Source: Mucilaginibacter pineti (lineage in GTDB: Bacteria; Bacteroidota; Bacteroidia; Sphingobacteriales; Sphingobacteriaceae). From it: 64,000 bases of DNA. The stretch covers positions 240,989 through 304,988 of the forward strand of contig NZ_FNAI01000009.1 in NCBI RefSeq assembly GCF_900101875.1, given 5' to 3'. Shown piece by piece: positions 16,130 through 25,550 of this stretch. The notes under the pieces were generated by a model. It was not told the DNA's origin. It worked only from the letters and a program-made list of their open reading frames with translations, and did no database searches. The translations under genes were made by a program, and so were the position numbers. Position 1 is the stretch's first letter; every line of letters begins with the position of its first letter.

Positions 16130-17641
16130 TTATTTTAAATCTATTTGCAGACCCATTACTTTCCAGGCGGGCATATCTGATGGTTTTGTAATTACAAGTG
16201 CATCATCTTCCTGTTTCCATTTAAGTTTTTGCTTGCTGCCTAATAGCGATACCCCGGTGATTTTTTTGTCGTTAAGTTTTGAACTTTTACCAAGAGATTT
16301 TATCTGGATATCGGTTTCAGGAGTTTCCATGCAAAAGGCGTAAAGGCTGTTGCCCTTAGTGGTAAAACGAATATCGGTATGCTGGTAAGCATGGGTATCG
16401 CTTAGTCCGCCAAATTGCCCCTTTTTTTGATTTTCTTTAATTGTTGATGGTCCTTCGCCATAAACTTTCCAGGGGCGCGTACCGTAAATACCTTTGCCAT
16501 TTGCCGGCATCCATGCGGCTATTTGCTCAACTATATTTAATACATCGGGTTCAAGATCGCCCTCTGGTGTTTGCACAACGTTAATGAGCAGGTTACCATT
16601 CTTACTTACAATATCAACCAGCATTTGTATCACTTCGGTACCTGTGCGGTATTTTTGCCCGGTTTGATAATACCAATCACCTATAGAGGTATCGGTTTGC
16701 CACGGGTACGGACTAATGCTGTCCTGCACTCCCCGCTCAAGATCCTGCACCCATTTGCCGTCGGATGCTTCTTTGCAATTATAAACGGCGGTAGCTTTAC
16801 CCTGGTGATAAGCCAGGTTACCATTGTAAAAGTTAGCAAGCATACTGCGGCCAACTTCATCAAAAGGCAGTTTGCTGTCTGAGTAAAGCAGATCGGGGTG
16901 ATAGGTATCTACCAGCTCCTTTACATCGGCATACCACTCCTTCATCCATTCGGGGTTGGTGGTTAACCAGCCGTAATCGCCCGGGGCAGCTTTGGTATGA
17001 TAAAGATCGGCCAATTGGGGATCGGCACCATCATAAGGTACGCCTTTAAACTGGCCGGCGGTATCTGCACCGTGTGCGGTTTGAAACCAGGTATAACTGG
17101 CCGCCAGGTGTTCTGATACGCCAAATTTTAGCCCCTCTTTTTTAGCCGCTTTTTGCCATAAGCCAACAACATCCTTATGCGGCCCCATGTTAAAGGCGTT
17201 CCATTTATGGATCTTTGATTTCCACAAAAAGAAATTATCATGATGGCTGCCCATGCTTACAAAGTATTTTGCACCGGCCCGTTTATATAATGCCATTAAC
17301 TTTTCCGGGTCCCATTTTTCGGCTTTCCACAAGGGGATAAGGTCCTTGTATCCAAATTTTGATGGCGGCCCGTAATGTTTAACGTGATATTTGTATTGCC
17401 TGCTATTTTCTGCATACATGTTGCGTGCATACCAATCGCCCTGGCGCGGTACCGCCTGCGGACCCCAATGTGCCCAAATGCCAAACTTGGCATCCCTAAA
17501 CCATTCGGGATATTTATATTCCTTTAACGACTCATTTGTTGGTTTAAACGGACCCTGATTTATGGGCAGCTGTTGCGCTTGTACAGTAAATATACTTGTT
17601 AGCAGTATCCCTGTTAAAAGGTGTTTAAGGTTTATACTCAT
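16130..17641 (-). CDS. Alpha-L-fucosidase, GH29 family
   Basis: 503 residues with a Sec signal ending TVQAQ. GH29 hallmarks: WFRDAKFGIWAHWGPQAVP near the N terminus, KYFVSMGSHHDNFFLW, and DLLYSDSKLPFDE with the probable nucleophile aspartate, followed by a C-terminal beta-sandwich. It hydrolyses terminal alpha-L-fucose, in the periplasm. The acid/base residue cannot be placed by eye, because it varies across GH29. Upstream of, and likely co-transcribed with, the GDSL hydrolase. No SusC/D pair is attached. Confidence 0.93.
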   Translation of the reverse strand: MSINLKHLLTGILLTSIFTVQAQQLPINQGPFKPTNESLKEYKYPEWFRDAKFGIWAHWGPQAVPRQGDWYARNMYAENSRQYKYHVKHYGPPSKFGYKDLIPLWKAEKWDPEKLMALYKRAGAKYFVSMGSHHDNFFLWKSKIHKWNAFNMGPHKDVVGLWQKAAKKEGLKFGVSEHLAASYTWFQTAHGADTAGQFKGVPYDGADPQLADLYHTKAAPGDYGWLTTNPEWMKEWYADVKELVDTYHPDLLYSDSKLPFDEVGRSMLANFYNGNLAYHQGKATAVYNCKEASDGKWVQDLERGVQDSISPYPWQTDTSIGDWYYQTGQKYRTGTEVIQMLVDIVSKNGNLLINVVQTPEGDLEPDVLNIVEQIAAWMPANGKGIYGTRPWKVYGEGPSTIKENQKKGQFGGLSDTHAYQHTDIRFTTKGNSLYAFCMETPETDIQIKSLGKSSKLNDKKITGVSLLGSKQKLKWKQEDDALVITKPSDMPAWKVMGLQIDLK

Positions 17642-17793
17642 AATTTATTTGATGTTGGTTAATCAAATAAAGGCGTTTTTAAAACGCTAAAAATTGAAAA
17701 AGTATCTGTTTATTATGGAATTTTACCCCAATATCAATCAATGGGTCAATATCATGAGTAAAAATATACCTGAAAATATGAAGATAGCATAGT

Positions 17794-18474
17794 TTAGCTT
17801 CCCATCCGCTTCAAAAGTTCTTTTTTATAAAGCTGCCCTACAGGTATAAATGATTGGTTGGAGAGGATGATATTATCTGGTTGAATACGGCTTATAAAAG
17901 TTTTATTCACAATGTATGACCGGTGCGTTTGTATGAAGTAATTGGGGTTTAGTTTTTCAAGGATGCCCTTAAGCGTATGGTAAATAATATGCTGCCGCTC
18001 TTGTGTTATGATCTTTACATAATCGCGGCAACCTTCTACATAAATAATATCCTGCTGTTTTATGATCTGCGAGCCCTGCTTATCTTTTACCAGCAACGTG
18101 TTCAGTAAATCGCCTTCGGCAGTATCAAGGTCGCCTTTAACCTTTTGAACCGCTTTGGTAAACCGCTCAAAAGAAAATGGCTTTAACAGATAATCCACTG
18201 CGTCCAGCTCAAAACCGTCGTAAGCATATTGTTTGTAGGCGGTTGTAAAAATAGTACGGGGCGGGTTGCTTAAGGCCTTCAAAAAAGTGATGCCGTTTAC
18301 CAGCGGCATTTCAATATCAAGAAATAGCAGATCGGCCTGGTGCTTGCCCAGGTATTCAAAGGCCTCCATGGCGTTTCTGAATTTAGCCAAAAGCGTTAAG
18401 CCCGGTGTTTCGGCAATGTAATGCTCCAGCACCTGGTGGGCCAATGGCTCGTCATCTAAAATCACACATTTCAT
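17794..18474 (-). CDS. LytTR family response regulator
   Basis: 226 residues. N-terminal receiver domain (CVILDDEPLAH; phosphoacceptor Asp in LLFLDIEMP near residue 54; Lys in YLLKPFSFERF) and C-terminal LytTR DNA-binding domain (IIYVEGCRDYVKIIT, then NYFIQTHRSYIVNKTFISRI). Its start overlaps the end of the kinase gene by 4 bases (ATGA-type), so the two are translationally coupled. Targets are unknown; the divergent esterase/amidohydrolase operon and the fucosidase operon are the nearest candidates. Confidence 0.95.
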   Translation of the reverse strand: MKCVILDDEPLAHQVLEHYIAETPGLTLLAKFRNAMEAFEYLGKHQADLLFLDIEMPLVNGITFLKALSNPPRTIFTTAYKQYAYDGFELDAVDYLLKPFSFERFTKAVQKVKGDLDTAEGDLLNTLLVKDKQGSQIIKQQDIIYVEGCRDYVKIITQERQHIIYHTLKGILEKLNPNYFIQTHRSYIVNKTFISRIQPDNIILSNQSFIPVGQLYKKELLKRMGS

Positions 18475-19529
18475 ATCGCTATAGTTAACTCTGCCATATA
18501 ATGATTATCGTTTTCCTGTAACAAAAGGCTATACCGCGATGGGTAATATAACTCCAGTCGTTTTTTAATATTGATTAAACCAATGCCCCCGCGTGTGTTT
18601 TTCTTGGCTAATGCTGCCTGCCCAAGTATATCGTTTTTAATACTGAAAACAATGCTTTTGCCGGTTATGGTAAGTTTAGCCTCTACCCCGGCGCTGTCTT
18701 CCAGTTTGTGCTTGCCGTGTTTAAAACTGTTTTCAACCAGGGGCAAAAATAGTAAGGGCGGTATTTTTATATCGGGTGTTATATCAGGTGTCGTTAAATT
18801 GATCTTCGCGGTTGGGAATTTCTTTTGTTCCAACTCAAAATAGCCGGTTAAAAATACCATCTCGTCTTGCAGGGTAACCAGTTCCTTATCGCAATCATAC
18901 AAAATATACTGCATCATTTGCGATAGCAGCAATATAAACCTCGGCGTATCTTTTGACCCCTGCAAACTCATGCCATACAAGCCATTAAGCGTGTTGAATA
19001 AAAAATGCGGCTGCAGCTGGGCTTTAAGCATACCGAGCTGCAGTTGCAGGTTATCGGTTTCTATCTGGTGCCGCTGCACTTCGTTCTGGTAGGAGAAACG
19101 GGCAAAAGCGATACAGAAAAAAGCCAGCAGATCGGTTACCAGCAGGTTAGGGTCCATTCCGTACCAGCCCAACATATTTGCGAAAAAGGTATTTACCGGT
19201 AAACCGGCTGTTAGTTTAGCAAATATCCAAACAAAAACCATCCTGTTTAGTGGCGTGATAACTAAAAACATCAGCAGCGTTACACCGAATAGTATCCAAT
19301 ATCGTTTGGCATATAATAAGCGGGGCACGGCCCAGCGGTAGTAGGGAATAAGGCACAATGTACTACAAATACCGAACGCGCAAATTTGCAGGTAGGGAAA
19401 ATTGCTATCGCGTTTTACCGGGAGATGCGCCAGATCCAGATAGTAGGAATATTTATACATACACACATAAAACAGCCATATAAGCAGTTCAAATGCAATG
19501 GGGAAGGTGATGGCGTATTTCTTTGGCAC
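18471..19529 (-). CDS. LytS-type sensor histidine kinase
   Basis: 352 residues. The first 150 residues hold four hydrophobic segments (PIAFELLIWLFYVCM, ICAFGICSTLCLIPYY, WILFGVTLLMFLVIT, LLVTDLLAFFCIAF). A His_kinase domain with the phosphorylated histidine in LKAQLQPHFLFNTLNGLYG follows, then an HATPase_c end with LVENSFKHG and RGGIGLINIKKRLEL. It senses an unknown signal through the membrane part. The start codon is GTG at 19529; no nearby in-frame ATG gives the first membrane segment. Co-transcribed with the LytTR regulator. Confidence 0.93.
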   Translation of the reverse strand: MPKKYAITFPIAFELLIWLFYVCMYKYSYYLDLAHLPVKRDSNFPYLQICAFGICSTLCLIPYYRWAVPRLLYAKRYWILFGVTLLMFLVITPLNRMVFVWIFAKLTAGLPVNTFFANMLGWYGMDPNLLVTDLLAFFCIAFARFSYQNEVQRHQIETDNLQLQLGMLKAQLQPHFLFNTLNGLYGMSLQGSKDTPRFILLLSQMMQYILYDCDKELVTLQDEMVFLTGYFELEQKKFPTAKINLTTPDITPDIKIPPLLFLPLVENSFKHGKHKLEDSAGVEAKLTITGKSIVFSIKNDILGQAALAKKNTRGGIGLINIKKRLELYYPSRYSLLLQENDNHYMAELTIAI

Positions 19530-19710
19530 AATGCTAAAGTGAAGCTAATTATCAGTTTAAATATTCATTTTTCGACTAAAGTATGGTTTTGCACGATTAA
19601 ACCAGTGCGCATTTTTTCTGTAGCGGATATTTAACCACCCGTCGAATAATGTATCCGTGAAGGTAATTATCTCAGTTGATTTGCATCATCATAAAAAACA
19701 AATTACTCCA

Positions 19711-21015
19711 ATGAAAAATATTCTGTTCACTATCATCGGTACCATTACATTATTTTTTGCGGGCCGTAACCTGGTTTTCGGTCAGGCAAAAGCCGACAGC
19801 AATTCTACATTGCAAATAAGCGCCATTAAACCTGTATCGATACAAAGTTTTGAGGCTTTTAAGGCATCAATAAAACCGCTTATTGAAAAAATGAGCGCCA
19901 AACAAATTGTGGGCCTGGGCGAAGGAACCCACGGAACCGCCGAGTTTTATAAGGTGCGTTTTTGGATAAGCCGCATCCTGATTGAGGAAAAGGGTTTTAA
20001 CCATATCGCTTTTGAAAATGATTACAGCGACTCATGGCTTTTAAATAACGAGCTGAATACCACTACCAATTTAGATGCCCTCATGAAAAAACGCTTGTTG
20101 AGCATCTGGCAAAACCAGGAAACTAAAGAACTGCTTGCCTGGGTAAAACAGTACAACAGCAAACACCACAAAAAAGTAACCATCGACGGGCTCGACTATG
20201 TATATATAACCCCGGATGTGGAGGTATTGAAACAACTGCTTACAAAAACGCCCGCTGTCAACCTGTTAGATTCAATGGATGTGATAACCAAAGCGGCTAA
20301 ATTTCAGGATGAAGTGTGGGAAGGCTCGAACCACAGCGAGTATAAAGTTAATATGGACTCGGTTAGTAAAAGCAGCTATGCCGGTTATGTTGCCGCCGTA
20401 AAATTGGACAAAGCCCTTAATGTTGCTGTATTGCCGCAGCAGGTTAAGGACGATTGCCACATGGCCATCCTTAATATTGAACAAGCCTTTGCCCCGTTTT
20501 ACGATGAAGCCGCTAAATTACCTGAAGCATCGCGCGATGATAATATGGCGCAAAATGCTGCTTTGATCATGAAAAAACCGGGTACCAAAATGATTATCTG
20601 GGCGCATAACGTACATTTGGCAAAAACAGGCATCTACAATAACGAAGTTGGTGGCACCGGCGGAATCATCCTTAAAATGTTCCCCAATAATTATTTTATA
20701 TTAGGCACGGGCACGGCTACAGGTACATTTGCCGCAACAAAGGAAAGCCGCGATACTTATACCAACCCAATGGCAGCCTACCCGCTTGAAGTGCCGGTTA
20801 AAGGCTCATGGGAAAATTTATTTAGCGCGATGGGTAAGCCTGTTTTTTATGTAGAGCCATCGGCATTAAACCCTCAAAAACTGCAAAAGCAAATGCGCTT
20901 TGTAGGTTATACCCCCGAGAGCGGCCCTAAAAGTTATGATAAAACCAATATGAATGACCTGTTTGATGCCTATTTGTTTATTAATGAAACCCACGCCCCT
21001 GCCCCTTTAAAATAA
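19711..21015 (+). CDS. Erythromycin esterase family protein, secreted
   Basis: 434 residues from the ATG at 19711; a GTG at 19657 would put 18 polar residues before the signal peptide (ILFTIIGTITLFFAG, cleavage after VFGQA). The family motif GLGEGTHGTAEFYKVR, the AFENDYSD segment and the IIWAHNVHLAKTG motif are present. Relatives include macrolide-hydrolysing Ere enzymes and succinoglycan-type proteins; most Bacteroidota members have no known substrate. 16 bases upstream of the amidohydrolase gene, divergent from the LytTR two-component system. Confidence 0.85.
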   Translation: MKNILFTIIGTITLFFAGRNLVFGQAKADSNSTLQISAIKPVSIQSFEAFKASIKPLIEKMSAKQIVGLGEGTHGTAEFYKVRFWISRILIEEKGFNHIAFENDYSDSWLLNNELNTTTNLDALMKKRLLSIWQNQETKELLAWVKQYNSKHHKKVTIDGLDYVYITPDVEVLKQLLTKTPAVNLLDSMDVITKAAKFQDEVWEGSNHSEYKVNMDSVSKSSYAGYVAAVKLDKALNVAVLPQQVKDDCHMAILNIEQAFAPFYDEAAKLPEASRDDNMAQNAALIMKKPGTKMIIWAHNVHLAKTGIYNNEVGGTGGIILKMFPNNYFILGTGTATGTFAATKESRDTYTNPMAAYPLEVPVKGSWENLFSAMGKPVFYVEPSALNPQKLQKQMRFVGYTPESGPKSYDKTNMNDLFDAYLFINETHAPAPLK

Positions 21016-21031
21016 TAAGGCATTCATCTTT

Positions 21032-22765
21032 ATGAAAAAAAAATATCTGTTGCTCATTGTATTTATAGCGTTATACCACAATTGTTTTTGCCAAACCATA
21101 ACCCGGTATTCGGTTTACAAACTGGAAAACCGGATAGGCCGGGAAGAATCATCAGAGGATCCGTCGGGCGGTGTGCATATCAACATCACTACTAACGACA
21201 GGGGTACAGCTATGACGTTAGCAGCTTCTTTTTCTGTCGATAAAGGCAACGTCAGGTATACATCTGCAGGCAACACCTCAAGGTTTACTACAGAAAGTAT
21301 AGATACCTCCTTTTCGCAAGATAAGGGTTTCCCAATGAGTAAAAACGGCTCCATCAAAACGCGGGAATTATTGATTGCAGATTGGAACAAAGCTGGCCGA
21401 CCGGATTTTATTCCATCAGTACTGAATGGCCAGCCTATCAGCATCTCCGTTATCGGCAAAGAAAAAGATCCGTTGACTAATGGTGAGCTTGCCATCATAA
21501 AAATCAATACCGACCTTGATGAGATTCTCTGGGTTGATGAGAAAGGCAATGCAGTGTACCTGTCCATCTGCGATGCCGAGGGTGATAAAAGAGAAGTGAT
21601 TAACGATGCGTATTTGCCATTTTTTAAAGTGTTTAACCATACATCAAATCAATACCTCATAAAAACCTATGCCGATGGTAATAAAAACTTAGGACAATCT
21701 TACGCAGTAATAGCTGTTTTGGGCGGGAACATAATTGATGTTGCCGATAGTGGTAAGATAAGCTATAATACGCTGGTGCTGCTCAAAAACGGCAAGATAG
21801 CTTATATAGGCAAGGCCGATAAAGCCCTTATTCCCGCCGGGGCAACCATCATTGATGCTACAGATAAATTCCTGATTCCCGGTCTTTGGAATATGCACGT
21901 ACATCTTTTTCATCCCGAATACCTGAAGCGCGAACTGCTTACCGGTGTAACAACCGTGCGCGATATGGCCAACGAATTTGACTTTATAACCAACCTTAAA
22001 AAAGTAGCCGATGATGTTTCATTCCCGGCCCCGCGTATTTTAAATGCCGGTGTGCTGGATGGTAAATCGCCCTACGGTTTGGGTGTAATACGCGCTACCA
22101 ATGAGCAAGAGATAAAGGCCAATGTAAAAATGTATCATGATGCCGGCTTTAACCAGATCAAGATATACAGCTACATTAAAAAGAACGATTTTGATGCTAT
22201 TGTTAAAGAAGCCCGGCTTTATGATATGGATGTGGTTGGTCACCTGCCGGTAGGCTATACTGTTGGCTATTTTATTGATAATGGCATACAAAGCATTAGC
22301 CATATCCACTACTTTATGAACAACATAAAATGGGATGGAGATTTAAAGGCAACCAATAAACCCCTGCTGGATAAGCTGATTGAAAAGAAGATTTACCTGG
22401 ATCCCACGCTTAACATATACAATTTAACCGGCGATAAAAAAATACCGCTTTATAATAAACTGGTTAAACTGTTTTTTGATTATGGCGTGCCCATTGTTGC
22501 CGGTACCGATAACGAAGGAACAATACCCGACGAGATACAAAGCTATGTAAAACTGGGATTAAGTCCACTTGATGCGCTCCGTTCGGCTACTATTGTTCCC
22601 GCAACCATGATGAAACTGGATGCCCAAAGCGGCAGCATTGCAACCGGCAAAAACGCCGATCTGCTCATCCTTAACTCAAACCCTTTAATCAATATGGATG
22701 CTTTGGATAATATTGCCGTTATTATTAAAGGGCAGCTGGTTATCAATAAAAACGCAGATAAATAA
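21032..22765 (+). CDS. Secreted amidohydrolase family protein
   Basis: 577 residues with a signal peptide (YLLLIVFIALYHNCFC, cleaved before QTITR). The first 230 residues form an extra beta-rich domain of unknown role. The rest is the metal-dependent amidohydrolase barrel: GLWNMHVHLFHPE (HxH metal ligands), DVVGHLPVGYT, SISHIHYF (histidines), VPIVAGTDNEG (Asp), and a C-terminal composite-domain end TGKNADLLILNSNP. Related secreted enzymes act on imidazolonepropionate-like rings or dipeptides; substrate unknown. Second gene of the operon, ended by a strong hairpin. Confidence 0.87.
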   Translation: MKKKYLLLIVFIALYHNCFCQTITRYSVYKLENRIGREESSEDPSGGVHINITTNDRGTAMTLAASFSVDKGNVRYTSAGNTSRFTTESIDTSFSQDKGFPMSKNGSIKTRELLIADWNKAGRPDFIPSVLNGQPISISVIGKEKDPLTNGELAIIKINTDLDEILWVDEKGNAVYLSICDAEGDKREVINDAYLPFFKVFNHTSNQYLIKTYADGNKNLGQSYAVIAVLGGNIIDVADSGKISYNTLVLLKNGKIAYIGKADKALIPAGATIIDATDKFLIPGLWNMHVHLFHPEYLKRELLTGVTTVRDMANEFDFITNLKKVADDVSFPAPRILNAGVLDGKSPYGLGVIRATNEQEIKANVKMYHDAGFNQIKIYSYIKKNDFDAIVKEARLYDMDVVGHLPVGYTVGYFIDNGIQSISHIHYFMNNIKWDGDLKATNKPLLDKLIEKKIYLDPTLNIYNLTGDKKIPLYNKLVKLFFDYGVPIVAGTDNEGTIPDEIQSYVKLGLSPLDALRSATIVPATMMKLDAQSGSIATGKNADLLILNSNPLINMDALDNIAVIIKGQLVINKNADK

Positions 22766-22767
22766 AT

Positions 22768-22801
22768 ATAAAGCCCCGAAGCAATAGCTCCGGGGCTTTA
22801 T
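22768..22801. terminator. Bidirectional terminator between convergent genes
   Basis: ATAAAGCCCCG pairs with CGGGGCTTTAT, with an inner AGC/GCT extension and AATA loop. It sits between the amidohydrolase stop (22765) and the end of the minus-strand AhpD-like gene (22823). Confidence 0.85.
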
Positions 22802-22822
22802 GTTTAAAAGGTTTATTAAAAC

Positions 22823-23290
22823 TCAATGTGCGCTATGTGCACCTACTTTATAATCACCGGCCGGGGTGCGGAACGCGATGTTAAAGCGATTATAGGTATT
22901 GATGGTAGTAATCGCTAAAGTAAGGTCGATAAGTTCCTGGTCGGTAAATTGACTTTGGACTTCAGTGTAAGCTTCGTCGGGTACATTACCATTGGTGATC
23001 TTGGTTACCGCCTCGGCCCATGCCAGTGCCGCGCGTTCACGGGCGGTGTAGGCGGTAGCTTCGCGCCAAGCATCCAGCATATACAGGCGTTGTTCGGTTT
23101 CGCCTTTGGCGCGCAGATCCTTTGAGTGCATATCCAAACAGTAAGCACAACCGTTAATTTGCGATACCCTGAAATAAATAAGGTTTAAAAGCGGCTGCTC
23201 TACCGGCGATTTTGCAAGATATCCGCCTATACCATATAAAGCCTTCATCGCGTTTTGACCTTTTTCGAAAAAATTGATTCTCTGTTCCAT
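22823..23290 (-). CDS. Carboxymuconolactone decarboxylase/AhpD-like protein
   Basis: 155 residues of the all-helical AhpD-like fold. The redox motif CAYCLDMH (CxxC plus histidine two later) lies in RVSQINGCAYCLDMHSKDLR, and the TARERAALAWAEAVT helix is typical. Such proteins act as thiol-dependent peroxidases or as uncharacterised oxidoreductases. The conserved Cys pair and His are intact, which supports peroxidase chemistry. A lone gene. Confidence 0.9.
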   Translation of the reverse strand: MEQRINFFEKGQNAMKALYGIGGYLAKSPVEQPLLNLIYFRVSQINGCAYCLDMHSKDLRAKGETEQRLYMLDAWREATAYTARERAALAWAEAVTKITNGNVPDEAYTEVQSQFTDQELIDLTLAITTINTYNRFNIAFRTPAGDYKVGAHSAH

Positions 23291-23395
23291 TATGTATTGA
23301 TTTTATTTAAATATTGATCTATACACCTATAAGGAACGAGATCCCAGAAATTGGACAACCGGATGAAAGTTTTTTTTCGAGGGTTATATTTTCTT

Positions 23396-23989
23396 TTAAT
23401 TAACCGGATTAACCTGTTGCAAATGAGCCAGGGCTATCTTTTTTAAATGGTCTATATTATCTACAGGCACATGGGTTTCTTTGGCCATATCATCCCAGTA
23501 ACGCAATCGTATAATAAGTTCGGCATCGGGGTTAAGCTCAAAATCGGCAGCCTCTGATTCGGTCATAACACCGCCCTGGAAATTTAGCGTTGTTTTGCTG
23601 GCGTCAGACAAGCGGTTGTAATATTCAGGGAATTTATAGGTAAGGTATCTTTTGGCAATTACGTGGCCTTGTACCAGGTTTGCCACCCTTTCAGAAAACC
23701 CCCGCTCCAGCAGGTAATCGGCACCTAATTGTTCGTGGTCAACATTGCCAAGGCCGTCCATGCTTTCTGTTCCGTCTTCATCATCAGCACATAAATGTCC
23801 AATATCATGAAAAAAAGCTGCGAGTATTACCTCGTCGTCAAAACCTTCGGCCTGCGCTAATGCAGCCGCTTGCGACATGTGCTCCAGTTGCGAAACCGGT
23901 TCGCCTATATAGTCTTCGTCGCCATATTTTTCATATAGTGAAAACACTTCTTTAATTACACACTGCGGATCATAAGAGTTGGTTGCCAT
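23396..23989 (-). CDS. PhnZ-like HD-domain mixed-valent di-iron oxygenase (TIGR03276-like)
   Basis: 197 residues from ATG 23989; an upstream TTG adds eight residues. It matches the phosphonate-operon HD family: the lid-side EPVSQLEHMSQAA, then LAAFFHDIGHL (HD metal ligands), DHEQLGADYLLERGF, VQGHVIAKRYLTYKFPEYY, and NFQGGVMTESEAADFE. The known member PhnZ cleaves the C-P bond of 2-amino-1-hydroxyethylphosphonate using a di-iron centre. Iron ligands (His, HD, His, His, Asp) can be placed. It is divergent from a transporter-like gene and a TIGR03364-type oxidase, supporting a shared pathway. A PhnY-type hydroxylase is not in the window. Confidence 0.82.
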   Translation of the reverse strand: MATNSYDPQCVIKEVFSLYEKYGDEDYIGEPVSQLEHMSQAAALAQAEGFDDEVILAAFFHDIGHLCADDEDGTESMDGLGNVDHEQLGADYLLERGFSERVANLVQGHVIAKRYLTYKFPEYYNRLSDASKTTLNFQGGVMTESEAADFELNPDAELIIRLRYWDDMAKETHVPVDNIDHLKKIALAHLQQVNPVN

Positions 23990-24212
23990 ATTAGGTAGAT
24001 TTAGTTGTTGCAAATAAAGAATATGCAGGTTATGATACCATTAAGTGTTTGTAAAATAAAGTAGCTGGCTAAACCTTAACATAAATTTAGTTTACTGTTA
24101 ATATACAAAGTTTAGTATTGCTAAATATTTAAGCTGATGCTATGCTGGTAAATTTATTTGTTTTTGATATAGCCTGTACATTAAAAACAGTTGAAATAGC
24201 AAGCTGGTAACG

Positions 24213-25547
24213 ATGGAAATGGTGCAGCAACTACGATCAAAAGTGGCAAAATTGCCATATCCGGTTATCTCTATAATGGCGGCGGTTTCGGCGTTTGGCT
24301 TATACACATCTATGTACGCCTTTCGCAAGGCTTTTGCGGCCGGCACGTTCACCGGGCAGCAATACCTTCATATAGATTATAAAGTTTGGCTGGTAATAGC
24401 CCAGGTTATTGGCTACACTTTCAGTAAGTTTTATGGCATCCGTTTTATTGCCGAGGTAAACAGTAAAAACCGCGCCCGTTATATATTGGTGTTAATTGGC
24501 ATTGCCTGGCTTGCGTTGCTGGCCTTTGCATTTGTACCTGCGCCATTTAATATTGTTTTCCTGTTCATCAACGGTTTCCCCCTCGGGCTTATCTGGGGAT
24601 TAGTTTTCGGTTACCTGGAAGGGAGGCGCTCAACCGAGTTTATGGCTGCTGTATTATCTATCAGTTTGATTTTTGCTTCGGGCTTTGTTAAAACTACAGG
24701 TCGCACGCTCATCAGCGTTTTTCATGTGAACGAGTATTATATGCCATTTTTAACGGGCGCCATATTTGTATTACCGCTGCTGCTGTTTGTTTTTGTTATT
24801 GAACTTATACCACCGCCTACTGCCGAGGATAAACAGTTACGCGCCGAACGTACCCCAATGAATGCCGCCGAGCGTAAGCAATTTTTAATGCGATTTTTGC
24901 CCGGCATCATCCTCACTATTATTATATACGTGTTGCTTACCATTATGCGTGATGTGCGCGATAATTTTGAGGTAGAGATCTGGGCCGACCTGGGGATCAA
25001 AAGCAATAGTATTTATACCAATATAGATACCATAATATCTATTATAGTACTGGTTGCCATGAGCCTGCTCATCCTGATAAAAAGAAATTTGCTGGCCTTT
25101 AGCATCATCCATGCGCTTATCATAACCGGTTGTGTGCTGGTTGGTGTATCAACATTGTTATTTTCGTATAAGCTAATTGGTCCGGTTAGCTGGATGACGG
25201 TTGCAGGATTAGGTCTTTATCTGGGTTATGTGCCTTACAACGCCATATTTTTCGATCGTATGATTGCTTCCTTTAACTACCGCAGCAACGTAGGTTTTAT
25301 CATGTATATTGCCGATTCTATGGGGTACCTGGGCAGTGTAAGCATTTTGCTGGTGAAGGAATTAGGCCGCCCAACCATAAGCTGGGGTAGTTTTTTTAAA
25401 GAGGGCGTAATGATAGTGGCCATTGTTGGCGGGGTATGCTGCCTGCTATCGCTGCTTTACTTTTTGCAAACGGCTAAATCCAGCGAAAAGCCGAAATTAG
25501 AGAATGAAAACACCGCCGGCGATTTGCTGGCAATCTCCAATAAATAA
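24213..25547 (+). CDS. DUF5690 family, MFS-like membrane transporter
   Basis: 444 residues with about twelve hydrophobic segments. The early pattern LYTSMYAFRKAFAAGTF followed by WLVIAQVIGYTFSKFYGI is the DUF5690 signature as I recall it, a family distantly like major facilitators and the organophosphate:phosphate antiporters. The central cytoplasmic loop is basic and polar (ERTPMNAAERKQ). It lies 3 bases before the FAD oxidoreductase gene and opposite the PhnZ-like gene, so import of an organophosphonate or related amine is a plausible role, not shown. Confidence 0.8.
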   Translation: MEMVQQLRSKVAKLPYPVISIMAAVSAFGLYTSMYAFRKAFAAGTFTGQQYLHIDYKVWLVIAQVIGYTFSKFYGIRFIAEVNSKNRARYILVLIGIAWLALLAFAFVPAPFNIVFLFINGFPLGLIWGLVFGYLEGRRSTEFMAAVLSISLIFASGFVKTTGRTLISVFHVNEYYMPFLTGAIFVLPLLLFVFVIELIPPPTAEDKQLRAERTPMNAAERKQFLMRFLPGIILTIIIYVLLTIMRDVRDNFEVEIWADLGIKSNSIYTNIDTIISIIVLVAMSLLILIKRNLLAFSIIHALIITGCVLVGVSTLLFSYKLIGPVSWMTVAGLGLYLGYVPYNAIFFDRMIASFNYRSNVGFIMYIADSMGYLGSVSILLVKELGRPTISWGSFFKEGVMIVAIVGGVCCLLSLLYFLQTAKSSEKPKLENENTAGDLLAISNK

Positions 25548-25550
25548 AAA

